64,000 nt of DNA from Shewanella piezotolerans WP3 (GCF_000014885.1 NC_011566.1:4710501-4774500), one strand, 5' to 3'. Numbered from the stretch's first letter, positions 45,227 to 55,329 are shown. The notes: a model not told the origin generated them from the sequence alone. Numbers and translations: made by a program.

Positions 45227-45578
45227 TGAAATCTCCTGCTAAATTTTAAGAATTTGTACTAATCGACAGAGCGTAACACAGCTTAGGCTACTCTCAAATC
45301 GAAAAGCTTAGCAACTTTTAAATAAGCCAGGTTTATCGCGAGTGCTGTTTTGCTGGTTAATGATCTCCGACAACCCTAACTGGCGATTTTTAAAGAGATT
45401 AGCGTACAAAATGGGAGATTCACTCGTTAGTAAGAGCTAAATTGTGAAACAGCGGATGCTCTACAATATTTCAAAAGTAATGCAGCAATGAATAGGAGAC
45501 TCATTGGTGTCTACTAGATAGCAAAAAAGCCCGAATGGTAACACTCAGGCATTAAATTCATCTGCAGCAATAACATTA
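45227..45578. promoter_or_regulatory. ssb upstream region
   Basis: A gap of 352 bp. It holds the terminator of the upstream gene (45523-45550) and presumably the ssb promoter. No gene seen. Confidence 0.45.
45523..45550 (-). terminator. Terminator of the 125-aa membrane protein gene
   Basis: Minus-strand stem GCCTGA / TCGGGC (one G-U pair) followed by six T residues. Confidence 0.7.
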
Positions 45579-45956
45579 TCAACGCTTGCAGTCTCTTTCA
45601 TCTTTTGGCGTTAACGGATCTTCAAAGCAAAGATTATGAGCCTGTTTCATATGCTCGCGCTGTACTTGCTCTTTCTCTAGCTGCAGCTGTTGTTGCTTAT
45701 TATAAAGCGCTAAACGTTCATCGAGTTTGCGTTCAACCTCAGCGGCATAGGCTGCTTTACATTCGAAGTCAGCAGTACCACAAACCGGAGCGGCATTAGC
45801 ATCATTGATAAGAATGAAACTCAGCATTGCAGCGGGAGCCGCAACAGAGAGAAAGTTAGCCAGCTTAGACTTTCGCTTTTTAAGAAGCGGCAATTCGGGT
45901 AAAAGCACCGGCTGCTTTAAGTTAAATCGTTTGTTATAAGAACCAAGTTTAGCCAT
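45579..45956 (-). CDS. Small membrane-anchored protein of unknown function
   Basis: This 125-aa protein has a basic N-terminus (KKRKSK) before one hydrophobic helix (LANFLSVAAPAAMLSFILI), so it is anchored with the C-terminus probably outside. Then come a short Cys-containing segment (VCGTADFECKAAY), a charged coiled-coil-like helix rich in Q, E and K, and a final CFEDPLTPKDERDC. The four cysteines could form two disulfides. The family is not recognised. Confidence 0.65.
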   Translation of the reverse strand: MAKLGSYNKRFNLKQPVLLPELPLLKKRKSKLANFLSVAAPAAMLSFILINDANAAPVCGTADFECKAAYAAEVERKLDERLALYNKQQQLQLEKEQVQREHMKQAHNLCFEDPLTPKDERDCKR

Positions 45957-46089
45957 TGTAATTAAGCTCCTTAGAATCAGTTTCCATACAAGCTATTCTC
46001 AAGAAACACCTTGTATTAGATAGGTTACGCTCAATTCTAGATGCCTAACTCAAACTCGTTAGGCATCTTCATTGAGGGGATAGCTCAGC

Positions 46090-46801
46090 TTAAAACTTGT
46101 AAGTTAGGCCGATAACCGTTTTAGTTTCCCAGTCATCGTTATTTGATTTTTTCATCGGCTCAGGTTTTGGCTCACCGGTATCGGCTTGGCCAGCTTTAAC
46201 ATAGACATTGAAGTTGTCAGACACTTGGTAGCCGGCAACTGCGTATACTTCGCGCTTCTCATCTTTAAGACCTTCAAATCGGTCTTGAGTGAAAGAGGCT
46301 TCAATACCAGCACTTAGGCCATTGTCAAACTGATAACCAGTACCAATTTCAGCACGGTACTCTTTGACTGAAGCGTTAGCTAAAGTTGTTTCTTTAACGA
46401 TTGGGTCTGGCAAAATAGGTAAAACTGCGTCATCAGCAATGCTTAACTTAATGCGGTCTCTGCGCATAGCACGGCCTTCAACATAAGCGTAAAAATTATC
46501 AAAGTTAGTTTGAACCTTGATACCGCCGCCTAGTGCCGCCATTATCAAAACCTTCACGTTTACCATCTTCTAGATTTCGCTCGCCTGAGTAGGCTGTTTC
46601 AGCTGCAAAGAACGGAATAACCGATACTGCACCAAAGTTAAAATCGTAACCTAGTTGAGTTTCAACATTGGTGTGCTTGTCTTGAGTGGTGTGCTCTAGT
46701 TCAACTTTACCAGTGAAGCCATTTAAGACCTCTGTATTTGCGCTTGCTGTACCTGCTGAAAGTGCGATTAGTGTTGCTATAACAATGGCTGACTTTTTCA
46801 T
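46090..46801 (-). pseudogene. Outer-membrane beta-barrel protein broken by one frameshift
   Basis: Two overlapping frames together make one protein of about 237 residues. The first half (start ATG 46801 with GAGGA upstream) has a signal peptide cleaved after ASA, then NTEVLNGFTGKVELEHTT, and runs out of frame after KREGFDN. The second half resumes with AALGGGIKVQTNFDNFYAYV and ends KTVIGLTYKF, the aromatic end of an outer-membrane barrel. Dropping one base of the GGCGGC run near 46537-46545 restores the frame. It resembles oligogalacturonate-type or small porin barrels only loosely. It is either a real inactivating mutation or a sequencing error. Confidence 0.75.
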
Positions 46802-46816
46802 AGTGTTCATCCTCAT

Positions 46817-47723
46817 GGAGTTAGTTTTTAAGTTAATTAGCAGTGCGAATTATTTCGCCTTGTTGCTAAGTGAGGGCATTATCCTTTAGAAAATTAAATC
46901 CATTTAGTCAGGTTCCATATGAAATTCGAATACTTTAAAAAGAGTAATTGCAGCGTGAATCAGCTTTTGTTCAGGCTTCATCTGTTAAGGAAAATAATAA
47001 ATGGCAATGTTATTTCTTTGGTTGTTTGGATAATCAAAACACTTTACTTAGCTAAACTAATTAAAACTCACTTTAAATAGTGACCGTTATTACTAGCCAA
47101 AACCTTTAACACTTTCCTTATTCGGACTAGCTAAGTAAGCATATGTTTTAGCCATGGAGAATTAACTTTATAAAAAACTAAAAATAACCCATGACTAGGC
47201 TAAGGTATTAAATCATAGAAATTTTTAAACATAGAATAAGATAAATTATTTGGTGATTGCGAAGCATACTAGAAGAGATTAGCCAGTCGCTCAACCTAGC
47301 TTAGGTGACTGATAGGATCTCGAAAGGTGCCCCCAGCTAGCAACGCCGTCAGCCAAAACATTGAAACTAGAGGAGGCAAAAGAGGGTAACGAAAAGATTG
47401 TCACTTAGCATTCTTAATAATGAGGTATATATAATACTGACTACTCATGATTAAAAATCATGGGGAGTTAAACGACCATTCAAGCCGTTACCCATACACA
47501 GTATATCTATTAATAATCACTGGCTAGATAGTTACTATGTAAAAAACAAATACATCAACAAAACATTAATACCACATCACAATTAGTTATAAAATTATTA
47601 TCACATCTACAATTTAATTCCACCCATCTTTTATGCTTGAAGACAAACTTAAAGGTGTTAACAAGCTAATTAATAAAAAACATATCATCATCTGCCGATT
47701 ATTCCTTATATAGATGAAAACTA
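46817..47723. other. 907-bp gap with a structured segment
   Basis: No gene seen. Between about 47270 and 47400 the sequence is less AT-rich and can form hairpins: CAGTC/GACTG around an inner ACCTA/TAGGT at 47284-47312. A second hairpin, ACTCATGATT with AATCAT...GAGT, lies at 47442-47468. It could be a small RNA or a leader for the downstream barrel gene; no known riboswitch was recognised. Confidence 0.4.
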
Positions 47724-48491
47724 ATGTGTAGAAAAATAATAGCTAGTAAACTGCTACTGTGTAGTTCACTACTTCTCAGCACTATCACCAGTACTGCGAA
47801 TGCCAATTCAACTTGGGTAGGCATAGTCGGGCTAGAGCAAGCTAGAACCGTGCAGGCAAGCTCAAAGAAAGATGTACAGCAATTAGAAACCATTGTACAA
47901 GGCATTGGAATCGACTTTGCAGGATTAAACTGGCATAACACCACCGCAGCCAAATTCAATCGCCATGGCAATATCACTGTCGCTAGAAATTGGGCTTATG
48001 GATATTGGAACGAAAATTTTGGCTTGTCACTCGACATCATTAAAGGCGATTGGCAAGGAGCAGGACCAAGCATACTTGCTACTGGCATTGCCTATAAAAA
48101 CTGCAGTGGTGATTTGTGCTTTCGCATCAATCCGACTCTAGCCACACTTGATAACAAGTTGGCAGACGGTAGCAACTTCAATGACCAAGGGGCACAGCTC
48201 AACGTAAAGCTTGATTATAAAATGCGTGATCGCCTTAGCCTGTCATTTCACCCACAGTATGCATATTGGAAATCAGATACGATGGGATCCACCCTGAAGC
48301 TGGAACTAGCAGCAACTTTTGATTTGACCGAAAATAAACGTCACAAATTCATGTTAGTGAACGAACATTTTATGGTCAATAATCGCGCTTCAGGCATGCG
48401 CTCCCGTTACGTCGGTGAAAATGCACCTATTGCAGGTTACGTGCCTGGCACTGAGTCTACTATCAAGCTGCGCTATGCTTGGATTTTTTAA
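47724..48491 (+). CDS. Predicted outer-membrane beta-barrel protein, unknown role
   Basis: This 255-aa precursor has a signal peptide (IIASKLLLCSSLLLSTITSTANA) and then alternating hydrophobic and polar strands (NITVARNWAYGYWNENFGLSL, LNVKLDYKMRDRLSLSFHPQ, STLKLELAATFDL). It ends IKLRYAWIF with an aromatic last residue. About 8-10 strands fit the length. The specific family is not recognised. The upstream gap of more than 900 bp suggests complex regulation. Confidence 0.65.
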   Translation: MCRKIIASKLLLCSSLLLSTITSTANANSTWVGIVGLEQARTVQASSKKDVQQLETIVQGIGIDFAGLNWHNTTAAKFNRHGNITVARNWAYGYWNENFGLSLDIIKGDWQGAGPSILATGIAYKNCSGDLCFRINPTLATLDNKLADGSNFNDQGAQLNVKLDYKMRDRLSLSFHPQYAYWKSDTMGSTLKLELAATFDLTENKRHKFMLVNEHFMVNNRASGMRSRYVGENAPIAGYVPGTESTIKLRYAWIF

Positions 48492-48876
48492 TCGAGCTTT
48501 ACTACCCAGCAGCTTCAATTCTTAACCAAGCTATAAAATCTAATGCTTAGCTTGGTTATACTGCCAACCCTATCCTTTATCTAGCTGCGTCTCTACCCGC
48601 TCTATTAATGCTCATAACTACATTTAATTTTTGTAATATTCCCTCTGCTAGTTATTAAGCCCCTGCCGTGTTGGAAACTCATCGTCTTGACTAAAACTGT
48701 CATCAGCTTCTTCTGTCAATCGCTCATTTTCCCTTCTTACCCTGCAGTCTCCACAATTTTTAAACCACCAACAACCTAAAAGGCAAGCTTAAAGGTGCTT
48801 AATCGACCTGCATTAAGGCTTTTGCAATAATTCACTCAAGCCAACGAGGCACTAACCAACACATCGAGGTAACACC
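48492..48876. other. 385-bp gap
   Basis: No gene, repeat or clear terminator was found. The promoter of the downstream amidase gene should lie near the right end. Confidence 0.5.
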
Positions 48877-49854
48877 ATGAAAAAATCACTACTTGTCATC
48901 GCTATTGCTGCAACAGCTGCTATCGGCATCGCTCAAGCATGTACCACAGCCGTATATAATAATGGCGATGCTCGCCTAACGGTTCGCACAATGGATTGGT
49001 TTGGACATGACGACGCAGTAGTCGTAGGCACAGGTGCAGGCATGACTAACACTTACAGCGCCACTGACGGCATGCAAACTGACTCTAAGTTTGCTGCAAT
49101 GAAAATTGAATCATTCAAGCCAGGTATCGTAGCCGAAGCGATGAATGAACAAGGGCTTGAAGCACGTATTCTCTATTTAGGGACGGCAGCGGGCACTAAG
49201 TTTGCTGCGGACAGGGCTGACGTTAAGAACGTCGATGCCGCTAACGTACCGAGCTGGGCTGTTGACAACTTTGATAGTGTGTCCGACGTGATAAGTGCGC
49301 TTAAGGATGTTGATGTACTGCCGACTAAAGTGTGTGACCTACCTAAGCACGAAGGCGAATGTTTATATCCTCCTGTGCATTACCAGTTTGCTGATGCACA
49401 AGGCAACACGGCAGTGGTTGAGTTCATTAATGGCGAAATGAAAGCCTACACTGAAGATGGCTCTGCCTACATGAGTAATGATCCGGAATTTAGCGTGCAC
49501 TTGGTACTTGACGGTGAACAAGCTGAGGCAGGTTCAACAGTCAGAGCCTATGACCGTCGCCTGCGTGCCAAGTCAGTTGTTGAAGATATGTATGCTCGGG
49601 ATGTAACCGACAACACTAAAGCAAAAGCTTCTATCAAAGCAGTAGCAGCAACGGTGTTCGCAGGCTATGACCAAATCGACCCTTATGTGAATGATGTCTT
49701 CCCAACACTATGGACTATTCACACAGATCGCGATGCAAAAGAGTGGAACCTTGACCGCTACGACACTTGGACTGTTGAACACTATAGCTTTGACATGTTT
49801 GACGCAACCCAAGCTAAACGTGTTGTTCTTGGCGCACACCCACAAGCGAAGTAA
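48877..49854 (+). CDS. Exported Ntn-hydrolase of the choloylglycine/penicillin V acylase family
   Basis: This is a 325-aa precursor. The signal peptide KKSLLVIAIAATAAIGIAQA is followed directly by Cys, which becomes the N-terminal nucleophile after cleavage (AQA|CTTAVY). The family motif VRTMDWF follows about 17 residues later, with IVAEAMNEQGLEARILYL (substrate wall) and a conserved YMSNDPEF block. Members cut linear amides such as bile-salt conjugates, penicillin V or acyl-homoserine lactones. For a periplasmic enzyme of a marine bacterium quorum-signal or lipid amides are plausible, but the substrate is not determined by sequence. It has its own terminator. Confidence 0.85.
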   Translation: MKKSLLVIAIAATAAIGIAQACTTAVYNNGDARLTVRTMDWFGHDDAVVVGTGAGMTNTYSATDGMQTDSKFAAMKIESFKPGIVAEAMNEQGLEARILYLGTAAGTKFAADRADVKNVDAANVPSWAVDNFDSVSDVISALKDVDVLPTKVCDLPKHEGECLYPPVHYQFADAQGNTAVVEFINGEMKAYTEDGSAYMSNDPEFSVHLVLDGEQAEAGSTVRAYDRRLRAKSVVEDMYARDVTDNTKAKASIKAVAATVFAGYDQIDPYVNDVFPTLWTIHTDRDAKEWNLDRYDTWTVEHYSFDMFDATQAKRVVLGAHPQAK

Positions 49855-49876
49855 AGCTAAGACTCAGCTTAAACTC

Positions 49877-49902
49877 AAAGGGCACTCAAATGAGTGCCCT
49901 TT
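49877..49902 (+). terminator. Terminator of the Ntn-hydrolase gene
   Basis: Perfect 11-bp stem AAAGGGCACTC / GAGTGCCCTTT with loop AAAT and a short T-run. Confidence 0.75.
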
Positions 49903-50001
49903 ACATATTTACCGAGCTGAGACAAGCCATCATCTATAAGCATCAAAGCACAAGTTGTTGCCAGTTGCGCAACAATCAATCTCTAATTACTTGGTAACGT
50001 T

Positions 50002-50562
50002 ATGAAATACCTAATATGTACAGTACTAATTTTTCTCTCCCTCTCTATACAAGCTGGAGAGCTGTCAAAAACTTACAGTGAGCATGTTGATCAGCAGGGA
50101 AACATCACTTTTCCAAGTGACTTTTTAATGGACGGCTTTGTCCACCTGGGCAGCAATACTGTTGCCAACCCTGAATCAGGCGAGATCTTTAATATAAACT
50201 CTAGCTACACGCAAAAGTCCGCCCTTATGTGGTATCAGAAAACTGGAAAATGGCCTGACGGAACACTCATCGTTAAGATCTTAAAGTTGGTTACCGCGAA
50301 AAAAAGCCTGATCTCGGGTCAAGTGCAACACCAAACGAGTCAAGATATTGCATTTATTATGGTAAAGGATACTCAAAATCGCTTTCAACACACCAGCAAT
50401 AAAGCCATTTGGGGGGACGGCTGGGGTTGGGCGCAGTTCACTGATGCTAAACAGCCCACTGTAAATACCAATCAAAACAAAAACTATTGCCAAGGTTGCC
50501 ACCTTCCTCGCAAAGAAACAGATTGGTTATATACAGATATCTACCCGCAAATGCAGCGTTAA
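50002..50562 (+). CDS. Cytochrome P460-family protein
   Basis: This is a 186-aa precursor. The signal peptide MKYLICTVLIFLSLSIQA is followed by a P460 fold with FPSDFLMDGFVHLGS and a WPDGTLIVKIL strand. A single CxxCH heme site lies near the C-terminus (NYCQGCHLPRKETDWLY). P460 proteins are periplasmic monoheme proteins with a cross-linked catalytic heme in nitrifiers; many relatives in other bacteria have unknown roles. It is a free-standing gene. Confidence 0.8.
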   Translation: MKYLICTVLIFLSLSIQAGELSKTYSEHVDQQGNITFPSDFLMDGFVHLGSNTVANPESGEIFNINSSYTQKSALMWYQKTGKWPDGTLIVKILKLVTAKKSLISGQVQHQTSQDIAFIMVKDTQNRFQHTSNKAIWGDGWGWAQFTDAKQPTVNTNQNKNYCQGCHLPRKETDWLYTDIYPQMQR

Positions 50563-50591
50563 TCACGCATCTACATTGCGTCAAGATACAG

Positions 50592-50627
50592 TGTCTGTAC
50601 TGTTAATATTAGTGAAAAGTACAGACA
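50592..50627. promoter_or_regulatory. Perfect 10-bp inverted repeat between the P460 and LysR genes
   Basis: Arms TGTCTGTACT (50592-50601) and AGTACAGACA (50618-50627) with a 16-base AT-rich spacer. It may be an autoregulatory LysR site or a weak terminator (no T-run). Confidence 0.4.
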
Positions 50628-50755
50628 TACTACTTGTTGAGCCCCCATTGTTAGCAGCCCCAATATTTAGCCACCGTTGCGAACAAGCTGGGTGTTAAAC
50701 AGGCCGCAAATTGATTAAGCTAGCAACAATCAACTGCAATATCGAAGAGCCCAAT

Positions 50756-51637
50756 ATGCTAGTCACACCTGAACGATTAACCTATTTAGTTTTAGTCGCA
50801 GATAAAGGCTCCTTCTCTGCCGCTGGCCGAGAGATGGGCGTGAGCCCCTCTGCAGTCGCGCAAGTGATTCAAAATATGGAGATAGACCTAAATATTGTGC
50901 TATTTGACCGTGTGGCGGGCAAAGCGCCACAATTAACCGCAGTTGGTAAAGCGATGTATTTGCAAGCTTTAGAGGTCATTCCAAGACTACAGGCAATGGA
51001 GAAACGGGCACAGGCTTTTCAAGCTGGGATAGAAGATAAACTTAATATCGCTGTGTATGGCTTTACCCTATTCCCCACCTATGTCGAAAAAATTGCAGCG
51101 CTGTCCAACAGATTTCCAGAACTTATCATTAACTTAATGGATGTAGAGGATATTACAGCACTTAGCGCAGACGATGTTAATGCAGCGGATATCATCATCG
51201 CCCCAACTCAATTAAAGCAACGCCACGGCTACGATACCCAAATTATAGATCAGCTAGATTGGCTGGTCGTTGCCTCACCAAGCCACCCGCTAGCAAAACT
51301 AAAAAGCCGCTTAACCTACCAAGATTTGATAAGTCATCGGCAGGTCATTACTGCTGAAAACCTTTTTGCAGAAAAGCATTTAGTCGAATCTCTCAGGCTC
51401 AGTCCAAATTTACTGTATTGCTCACAGTTTTATCAGATAGAGTCAATGCTACTTAACGGGCTTGGTTTTGCTCTTTTTCCTAGCCACTTAGCTGAAAAAC
51501 ACTTTGCAGCAAATGCCTTAGTAGAGTTAAAAATGGAAGATAGTGAGCAGCAACCAGGCTGGCCAATAGAGCTTGTTTGGAGCCCGTCTCTTGGCCCTGC
51601 TGGTCGCTGGTTTGTAGAGCAATTCGTCGAGCTTTAG
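50756..51637 (+). CDS. LysR-family transcriptional regulator
   Basis: This is a protein of about 293 aa. The N-terminal winged HTH is clear (ERLTYLVLVADKGSFSAAGREMGVSPSAVAQVIQNME, LFDR...PQLTAVG), followed by the periplasmic-binding-protein-like effector domain from about residue 90 (KLNIAVYGFTLFP). ATG 50756 is preferred because the HTH starts there; the frame opens earlier at a TTG. It ends 28 bp from the convergent MFS gene, which it could control only from elsewhere. The target is unknown. Confidence 0.88.
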   Translation: MLVTPERLTYLVLVADKGSFSAAGREMGVSPSAVAQVIQNMEIDLNIVLFDRVAGKAPQLTAVGKAMYLQALEVIPRLQAMEKRAQAFQAGIEDKLNIAVYGFTLFPTYVEKIAALSNRFPELIINLMDVEDITALSADDVNAADIIIAPTQLKQRHGYDTQIIDQLDWLVVASPSHPLAKLKSRLTYQDLISHRQVITAENLFAEKHLVESLRLSPNLLYCSQFYQIESMLLNGLGFALFPSHLAEKHFAANALVELKMEDSEQQPGWPIELVWSPSLGPAGRWFVEQFVEL

Positions 51638-51665
51638 TGGTTAAATTAAACTTGCCTCAACAGGC

Positions 51666-52781
51666 TTACTTTACACTCACCGCGCGACGATGAGATAGCA
51701 GTGGAAAGATACAGATTAACGTAATCGCTAAAAAAATCACCAGTTCAGACAACACCCAGCCCTTAAGCAACACATAAGGGCCTAATGCAGCTCCTGTTGT
51801 TTGCGCCGCCACCGATAAACGAATAATGTCTCCGCTGTGATCACTTTCTGAAATAGTGCCCATAAACAAGGGTAATAAAAAATTCCAAAACAGCATAAAT
51901 AGACTAACGGCAACAAAATATAACAGTTGGCTCTCGGTGGTAAACAGCAACACAATCACCACCCCTTGAGAAAATAGTCCAGCTATCGTTAACGCTTTTT
52001 TAAAGCGGCTTAAAGAGGCTAAACTCGCTAACACAGCACCAAACAAGCTAAACATAGTTCCAATCGCTAACACCTGACCTTGCTCTGTCGGCAATACCTG
52101 TAACTTATCACCCACAACACTCAACATAGACCAACAACCAGAGTGAGTTAAGATAATCATAAACACCGCCGCCAAGCCCAGTAGCTTAGTTGATAGGTCA
52201 GCTTTTGGCAGGCTATAGACCTCTGTAAAATCGGAGGGTAACGGTGAGAATTTAGGTAATAACAACAGGAATACGCTCAACCCTGCCAACAGAAAAAAGA
52301 AAGTATCAACACCAAAGTCTTGTATTAAATAGGGTAAACAAAGAAACAGAAAGCCGCTATATAGCATCTGAAAAGCAATAGCCTTACCAAAAGCAAGATC
52401 AGGATTTGCCTCATGGGACAGGGCTTCATAACATAGCACTAAAATTAACCCTGCTGCGACGCCTGATATCGCTCTTAACGCTAGAAAAAGGCTAATATCA
52501 CTGCAGTATGCACTCGCAAAATGAGTACCAGCTAATACCAGCATAGCGAAGCGTTCGTTAATTTTAATTGAACGAGATTTCGCCAGGAGATAGCAGATAA
52601 CCGAGGCTAATGCGAAGCCAAATAATTCAACTGTCGCCAAATAACTAAGATCATAAACTGAAGTCTCGAACTGTATTGATATCGCATTAAGATAGCTTGG
52701 TAATAATAAAAAAATGCTCGATGCAACAGCAAGTTTCATACTAGTAGACAGGTAAAGATATTTGCTTGACGCTGAGTTCAC
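51666..52781 (-). CDS. MFS transporter
   Basis: This 371-aa inner-membrane protein has about 12 hydrophobic helices (for example LAVASSIFLLLPSYL, YLATVELFGFALASVICYLLA, LFLALRAISGVAAGLILVL) and the MFS-like motif RAISGVAAG in the fifth helix. It is shorter than most MFS proteins, with a small central loop (FTEVYSLPKAD). The start is GTG 52781 behind AAGG; ATG 52739 is an alternative. The substrate is not recognisable. It is convergent with the LysR gene. Confidence 0.78.
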   Translation of the reverse strand: MNSASSKYLYLSTSMKLAVASSIFLLLPSYLNAISIQFETSVYDLSYLATVELFGFALASVICYLLAKSRSIKINERFAMLVLAGTHFASAYCSDISLFLALRAISGVAAGLILVLCYEALSHEANPDLAFGKAIAFQMLYSGFLFLCLPYLIQDFGVDTFFFLLAGLSVFLLLLPKFSPLPSDFTEVYSLPKADLSTKLLGLAAVFMIILTHSGCWSMLSVVGDKLQVLPTEQGQVLAIGTMFSLFGAVLASLASLSRFKKALTIAGLFSQGVVIVLLFTTESQLLYFVAVSLFMLFWNFLLPLFMGTISESDHSGDIIRLSVAAQTTGAALGPYVLLKGWVLSELVIFLAITLICIFPLLSHRRAVSVK

Positions 52782-53235
52782 ACACTGGCCTTTTTATCAG
52801 TGACAGAATCCAACCTTAGCCAATAGCTTTAAATATGTAAACAAAGTTAATCAATTGTACACAAGCAACTGCAGCCCAGTCGCTACAAGGTTTTACCTAC
52901 GTTCATAATTCTCAATCATAAATAGCAATTCACTTTTCAAAGGTATTACCATTAAAAATTGCTCTCATTAGCTAAACCTTTGGGCAGCATGCAAACAATA
53001 ATCCCTTATTTTCAACTAACAACAAGCAAGAGCAATTCATCGCGCAAAAATATGAGCTACATTAATTAGTAATAACGCACTTTGTTGTGGCATTAAAGTA
53101 TAAATAAACAATACAAGCTCTGCTTGCTATACACACCATTCTTAGCAAACAAAAAACCAGCACAAAGCGAAACAATATTTCAACAAGTGTTCAACTGATA
53201 CACTGAGGTTACTTCTGTATTTGGGGATTGTTTAT
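52782..53235. other. 454-bp AT-rich divergent gap
   Basis: No gene seen. It lies between the divergent MFS and PAP2 genes and should hold both promoters. No operator was recognised. Confidence 0.45.
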
Positions 53236-54561
53236 ATGCACTTTCAGGATTCACGTTTAAATCGCGCAATCGCAGCATCCATTTTTCTCATATCGATGCC
53301 AAACTTAAGCCAAGCACAGAGTGAAATTTTTGAGAATCAATCCGGAACTATCTCGGAGATTGGTGACGTGGTTCAAATCGCTCTTCCCGCTGGCGCATTG
53401 ATTGGCAGTTTATGGATAGGAGATAATGAAGGTGCTTGGCAATTAACCAAAGGAGTTGCGGCTACAGCAGCAATTACTCATACGCTGAAATTTGGTTATG
53501 AGCGCCTCAGACCAGATGGCTCAGAGAACAACTCTTTTCCATCAGGCCATACATCTGCCGCATTCTCTGGCGCTGCATATATTCATCATAGATACGGTAA
53601 TGCTTGGGGGATCCCAGCATACGCAGCGGCAACATTTGTGGGTGGCAGTCGATTATGGGCAAACAAACACTATATCGACGATGTGTTAGCTGGCGGCTCT
53701 ATTGCGGTAATGAGTAGCTTGTATTTTACCGATCCTTATAACTCAACAGATCTGGTTATTGCGCCCAGCTTTGGCGATGGTCAAATAGGCTTAGCAATGA
53801 GCTATACCCCTGGTCTTGCGGGTCGTAAAGCTAGCGGTTCATCCTACGCAGGGAATGGTTGGGGACAGAAACAAACTGAGCTTATGCATCGTTACTCATT
53901 GTTAATCGGTGGATTCGACACTAACAAGAACAGCATCAATGAGCAGGGCCAAAATGGATTTGATCTAAACAACTTCAGTAAAGAATCAGAGCCTAATACC
54001 TATGCCTCAGCAATGCTAAAGTGGGGTCTCGATAAACAGCAATATCTTGCCTTTGAATTTACCCCGCTAGAAACCAGAGATACTGCGACTCTAAAAGAGG
54101 ACATTATTTTTGGTGGTAAAACCTATGCCACTGGTAGCGAAATCATATCTGCATACCGTAACTGGACGCTTGCTGCCGATTATATGTTCCGCTTGCTACC
54201 GGACAGTCGCTGGAATGCAGATATAGGCGCAGGCATAGCAGTTGTCGGCCAGTCTATTCGCTTAGATGACTATAATGGCGACAACCTCGGTGAGCATGAT
54301 GATCTATTCATCGTCCCCTCTTTGGCTCTAGAGGGGGGTTATCAGTTTACCGAGAGCATTTCCGCCAGCATTGGCTATAAGTATTCAGGGTTATCTGAAT
54401 ACCAATCAGATTCGTTATGGGGCAGTGTTGAGTACCAATTCAATGAACGATGGTCAACTTCGTTGTTCTATGGCCAGTTTGCACAAAATACTGATACTGA
54501 TGAATATTACAATGATGCTGTATTCGATTATGGCGGATTCTCAGTCGATTACTCTTTCTAA
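53236..54561 (+). CDS. PAP2 phosphatase fused to an outer-membrane beta-barrel
   Basis: This is a protein of about 441 aa. After a signal peptide (cleaved near SQA|QSE) comes a PAP2 acid phosphatase domain with all three motifs: KFGYERLRP (motif 1), FPSGHTSAAF (motif 2) and SRLWANKHYIDDVLAGG (motif 3), about residues 80-165. The remaining about 260 residues are amphipathic strands ending FDYGGFSVDYSF, typical of an outer-membrane barrel. ATG 53236 is favoured by GGGGA 8 nt upstream. The fusion would anchor a lipid- or pyrophosphate-type phosphatase at the outer membrane. A decayed copy of the barrel part lies at 55330-55510. Confidence 0.85.
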   Translation: MHFQDSRLNRAIAASIFLISMPNLSQAQSEIFENQSGTISEIGDVVQIALPAGALIGSLWIGDNEGAWQLTKGVAATAAITHTLKFGYERLRPDGSENNSFPSGHTSAAFSGAAYIHHRYGNAWGIPAYAAATFVGGSRLWANKHYIDDVLAGGSIAVMSSLYFTDPYNSTDLVIAPSFGDGQIGLAMSYTPGLAGRKASGSSYAGNGWGQKQTELMHRYSLLIGGFDTNKNSINEQGQNGFDLNNFSKESEPNTYASAMLKWGLDKQQYLAFEFTPLETRDTATLKEDIIFGGKTYATGSEIISAYRNWTLAADYMFRLLPDSRWNADIGAGIAVVGQSIRLDDYNGDNLGEHDDLFIVPSLALEGGYQFTESISASIGYKYSGLSEYQSDSLWGSVEYQFNERWSTSLFYGQFAQNTDTDEYYNDAVFDYGGFSVDYSF

Positions 54562-54797
54562 TAAATGGTTTGCGTTAGCCTAGAAAGCTAACGTTAGGAG
54601 CAATGTAGCTGTTGAATAATGCAATGCTGCTGTTTCATTTGGATTAATAAACTAACTCCTCATATACTTTGCCCTTCATCAAACCCATTCGAATTACATA
54701 TACATACTAACTAAACACATTCACAAAACAGTTATATCATTCCCTCTATCAAGGAATACCTTGAATTAAAAACTATATCTTTATTGAGGAAATGATC

Positions 54798-55181
54798 ATG
54801 AAAAAAATACTTATTGGATTTGCTTTAATTGCATTAACGGCTTGCTCTGCGCATCAACTTCATGGTGATGCAGCCTCCATTAGAATAGTGGATGTAGAAC
54901 CACAAAACTGCAGCTTTCTTGGTGAGGTTGATGGCTCCCAAGGAAATTGGTTTACCGCAGATTTTACTAGTGACCGTGATATTCTGATAGGCGCCCGCAA
55001 CGAAGTAAAGAACCAAGCCGCAGCACTAGGTGCAAATGTTATTGTACTAAAGAAAAGTGTCGATAATAGTAATGAAGGTATCGAAGCTTACGGTAATGAA
55101 CGAGGAGCTGTAATTTCTAGCACTAAAGGAACTTATAGTAGCACTGTTATTGGTGAAGCTTTTAACTGTCCACAAACTTAA
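54798..55181 (+). CDS. DUF4156-type lipoprotein
   Basis: This is a 127-aa precursor with a lipobox IALTAC at its start, so the mature protein is lipid-anchored on Cys. The conserved segments CSFLGEVDGSQGNW, ARNEVKNQAAALGANVIVL and GEAFNCP fit DUF4156. The function is unknown; relatives are outer-membrane lipoproteins in many proteobacteria. ATG 54798 is preferred to ATG 54792 because GAGGA is 7 nt upstream of it. It lies between the PAP2 fusion gene and its decayed duplicate. Confidence 0.82.
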   Translation: MKKILIGFALIALTACSAHQLHGDAASIRIVDVEPQNCSFLGEVDGSQGNWFTADFTSDRDILIGARNEVKNQAAALGANVIVLKKSVDNSNEGIEAYGNERGAVISSTKGTYSSTVIGEAFNCPQT

Positions 55182-55192
55182 TTAGAGCGATA

Positions 55193-55225
55193 AAATACGC
55201 AGCTTACTCTGCAGGCTGCGTATTT
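55193..55225 (+). terminator. Terminator-like hairpin after the lipoprotein gene
   Basis: Perfect 11-bp stem AAATACGCAGC / GCTGCGTATTT with an 11-base loop; the T-run is short. Confidence 0.6.
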
Positions 55226-55329
55226 CCATAAGACAATCAATTGTAATAGCTAACATTCTACACTTTTAAATTAAAAGCACGGTGTTAGCTAGCAATCTCA
55301 TAGCTGATGGGCACCGAATCACCTGAGCG

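Noticed and set aside
47270..47400. c-di-GMP riboswitch at the structured segment
   Set aside because: The conserved GEMM core and tetraloop receptor could not be found; only generic hairpins are visible.
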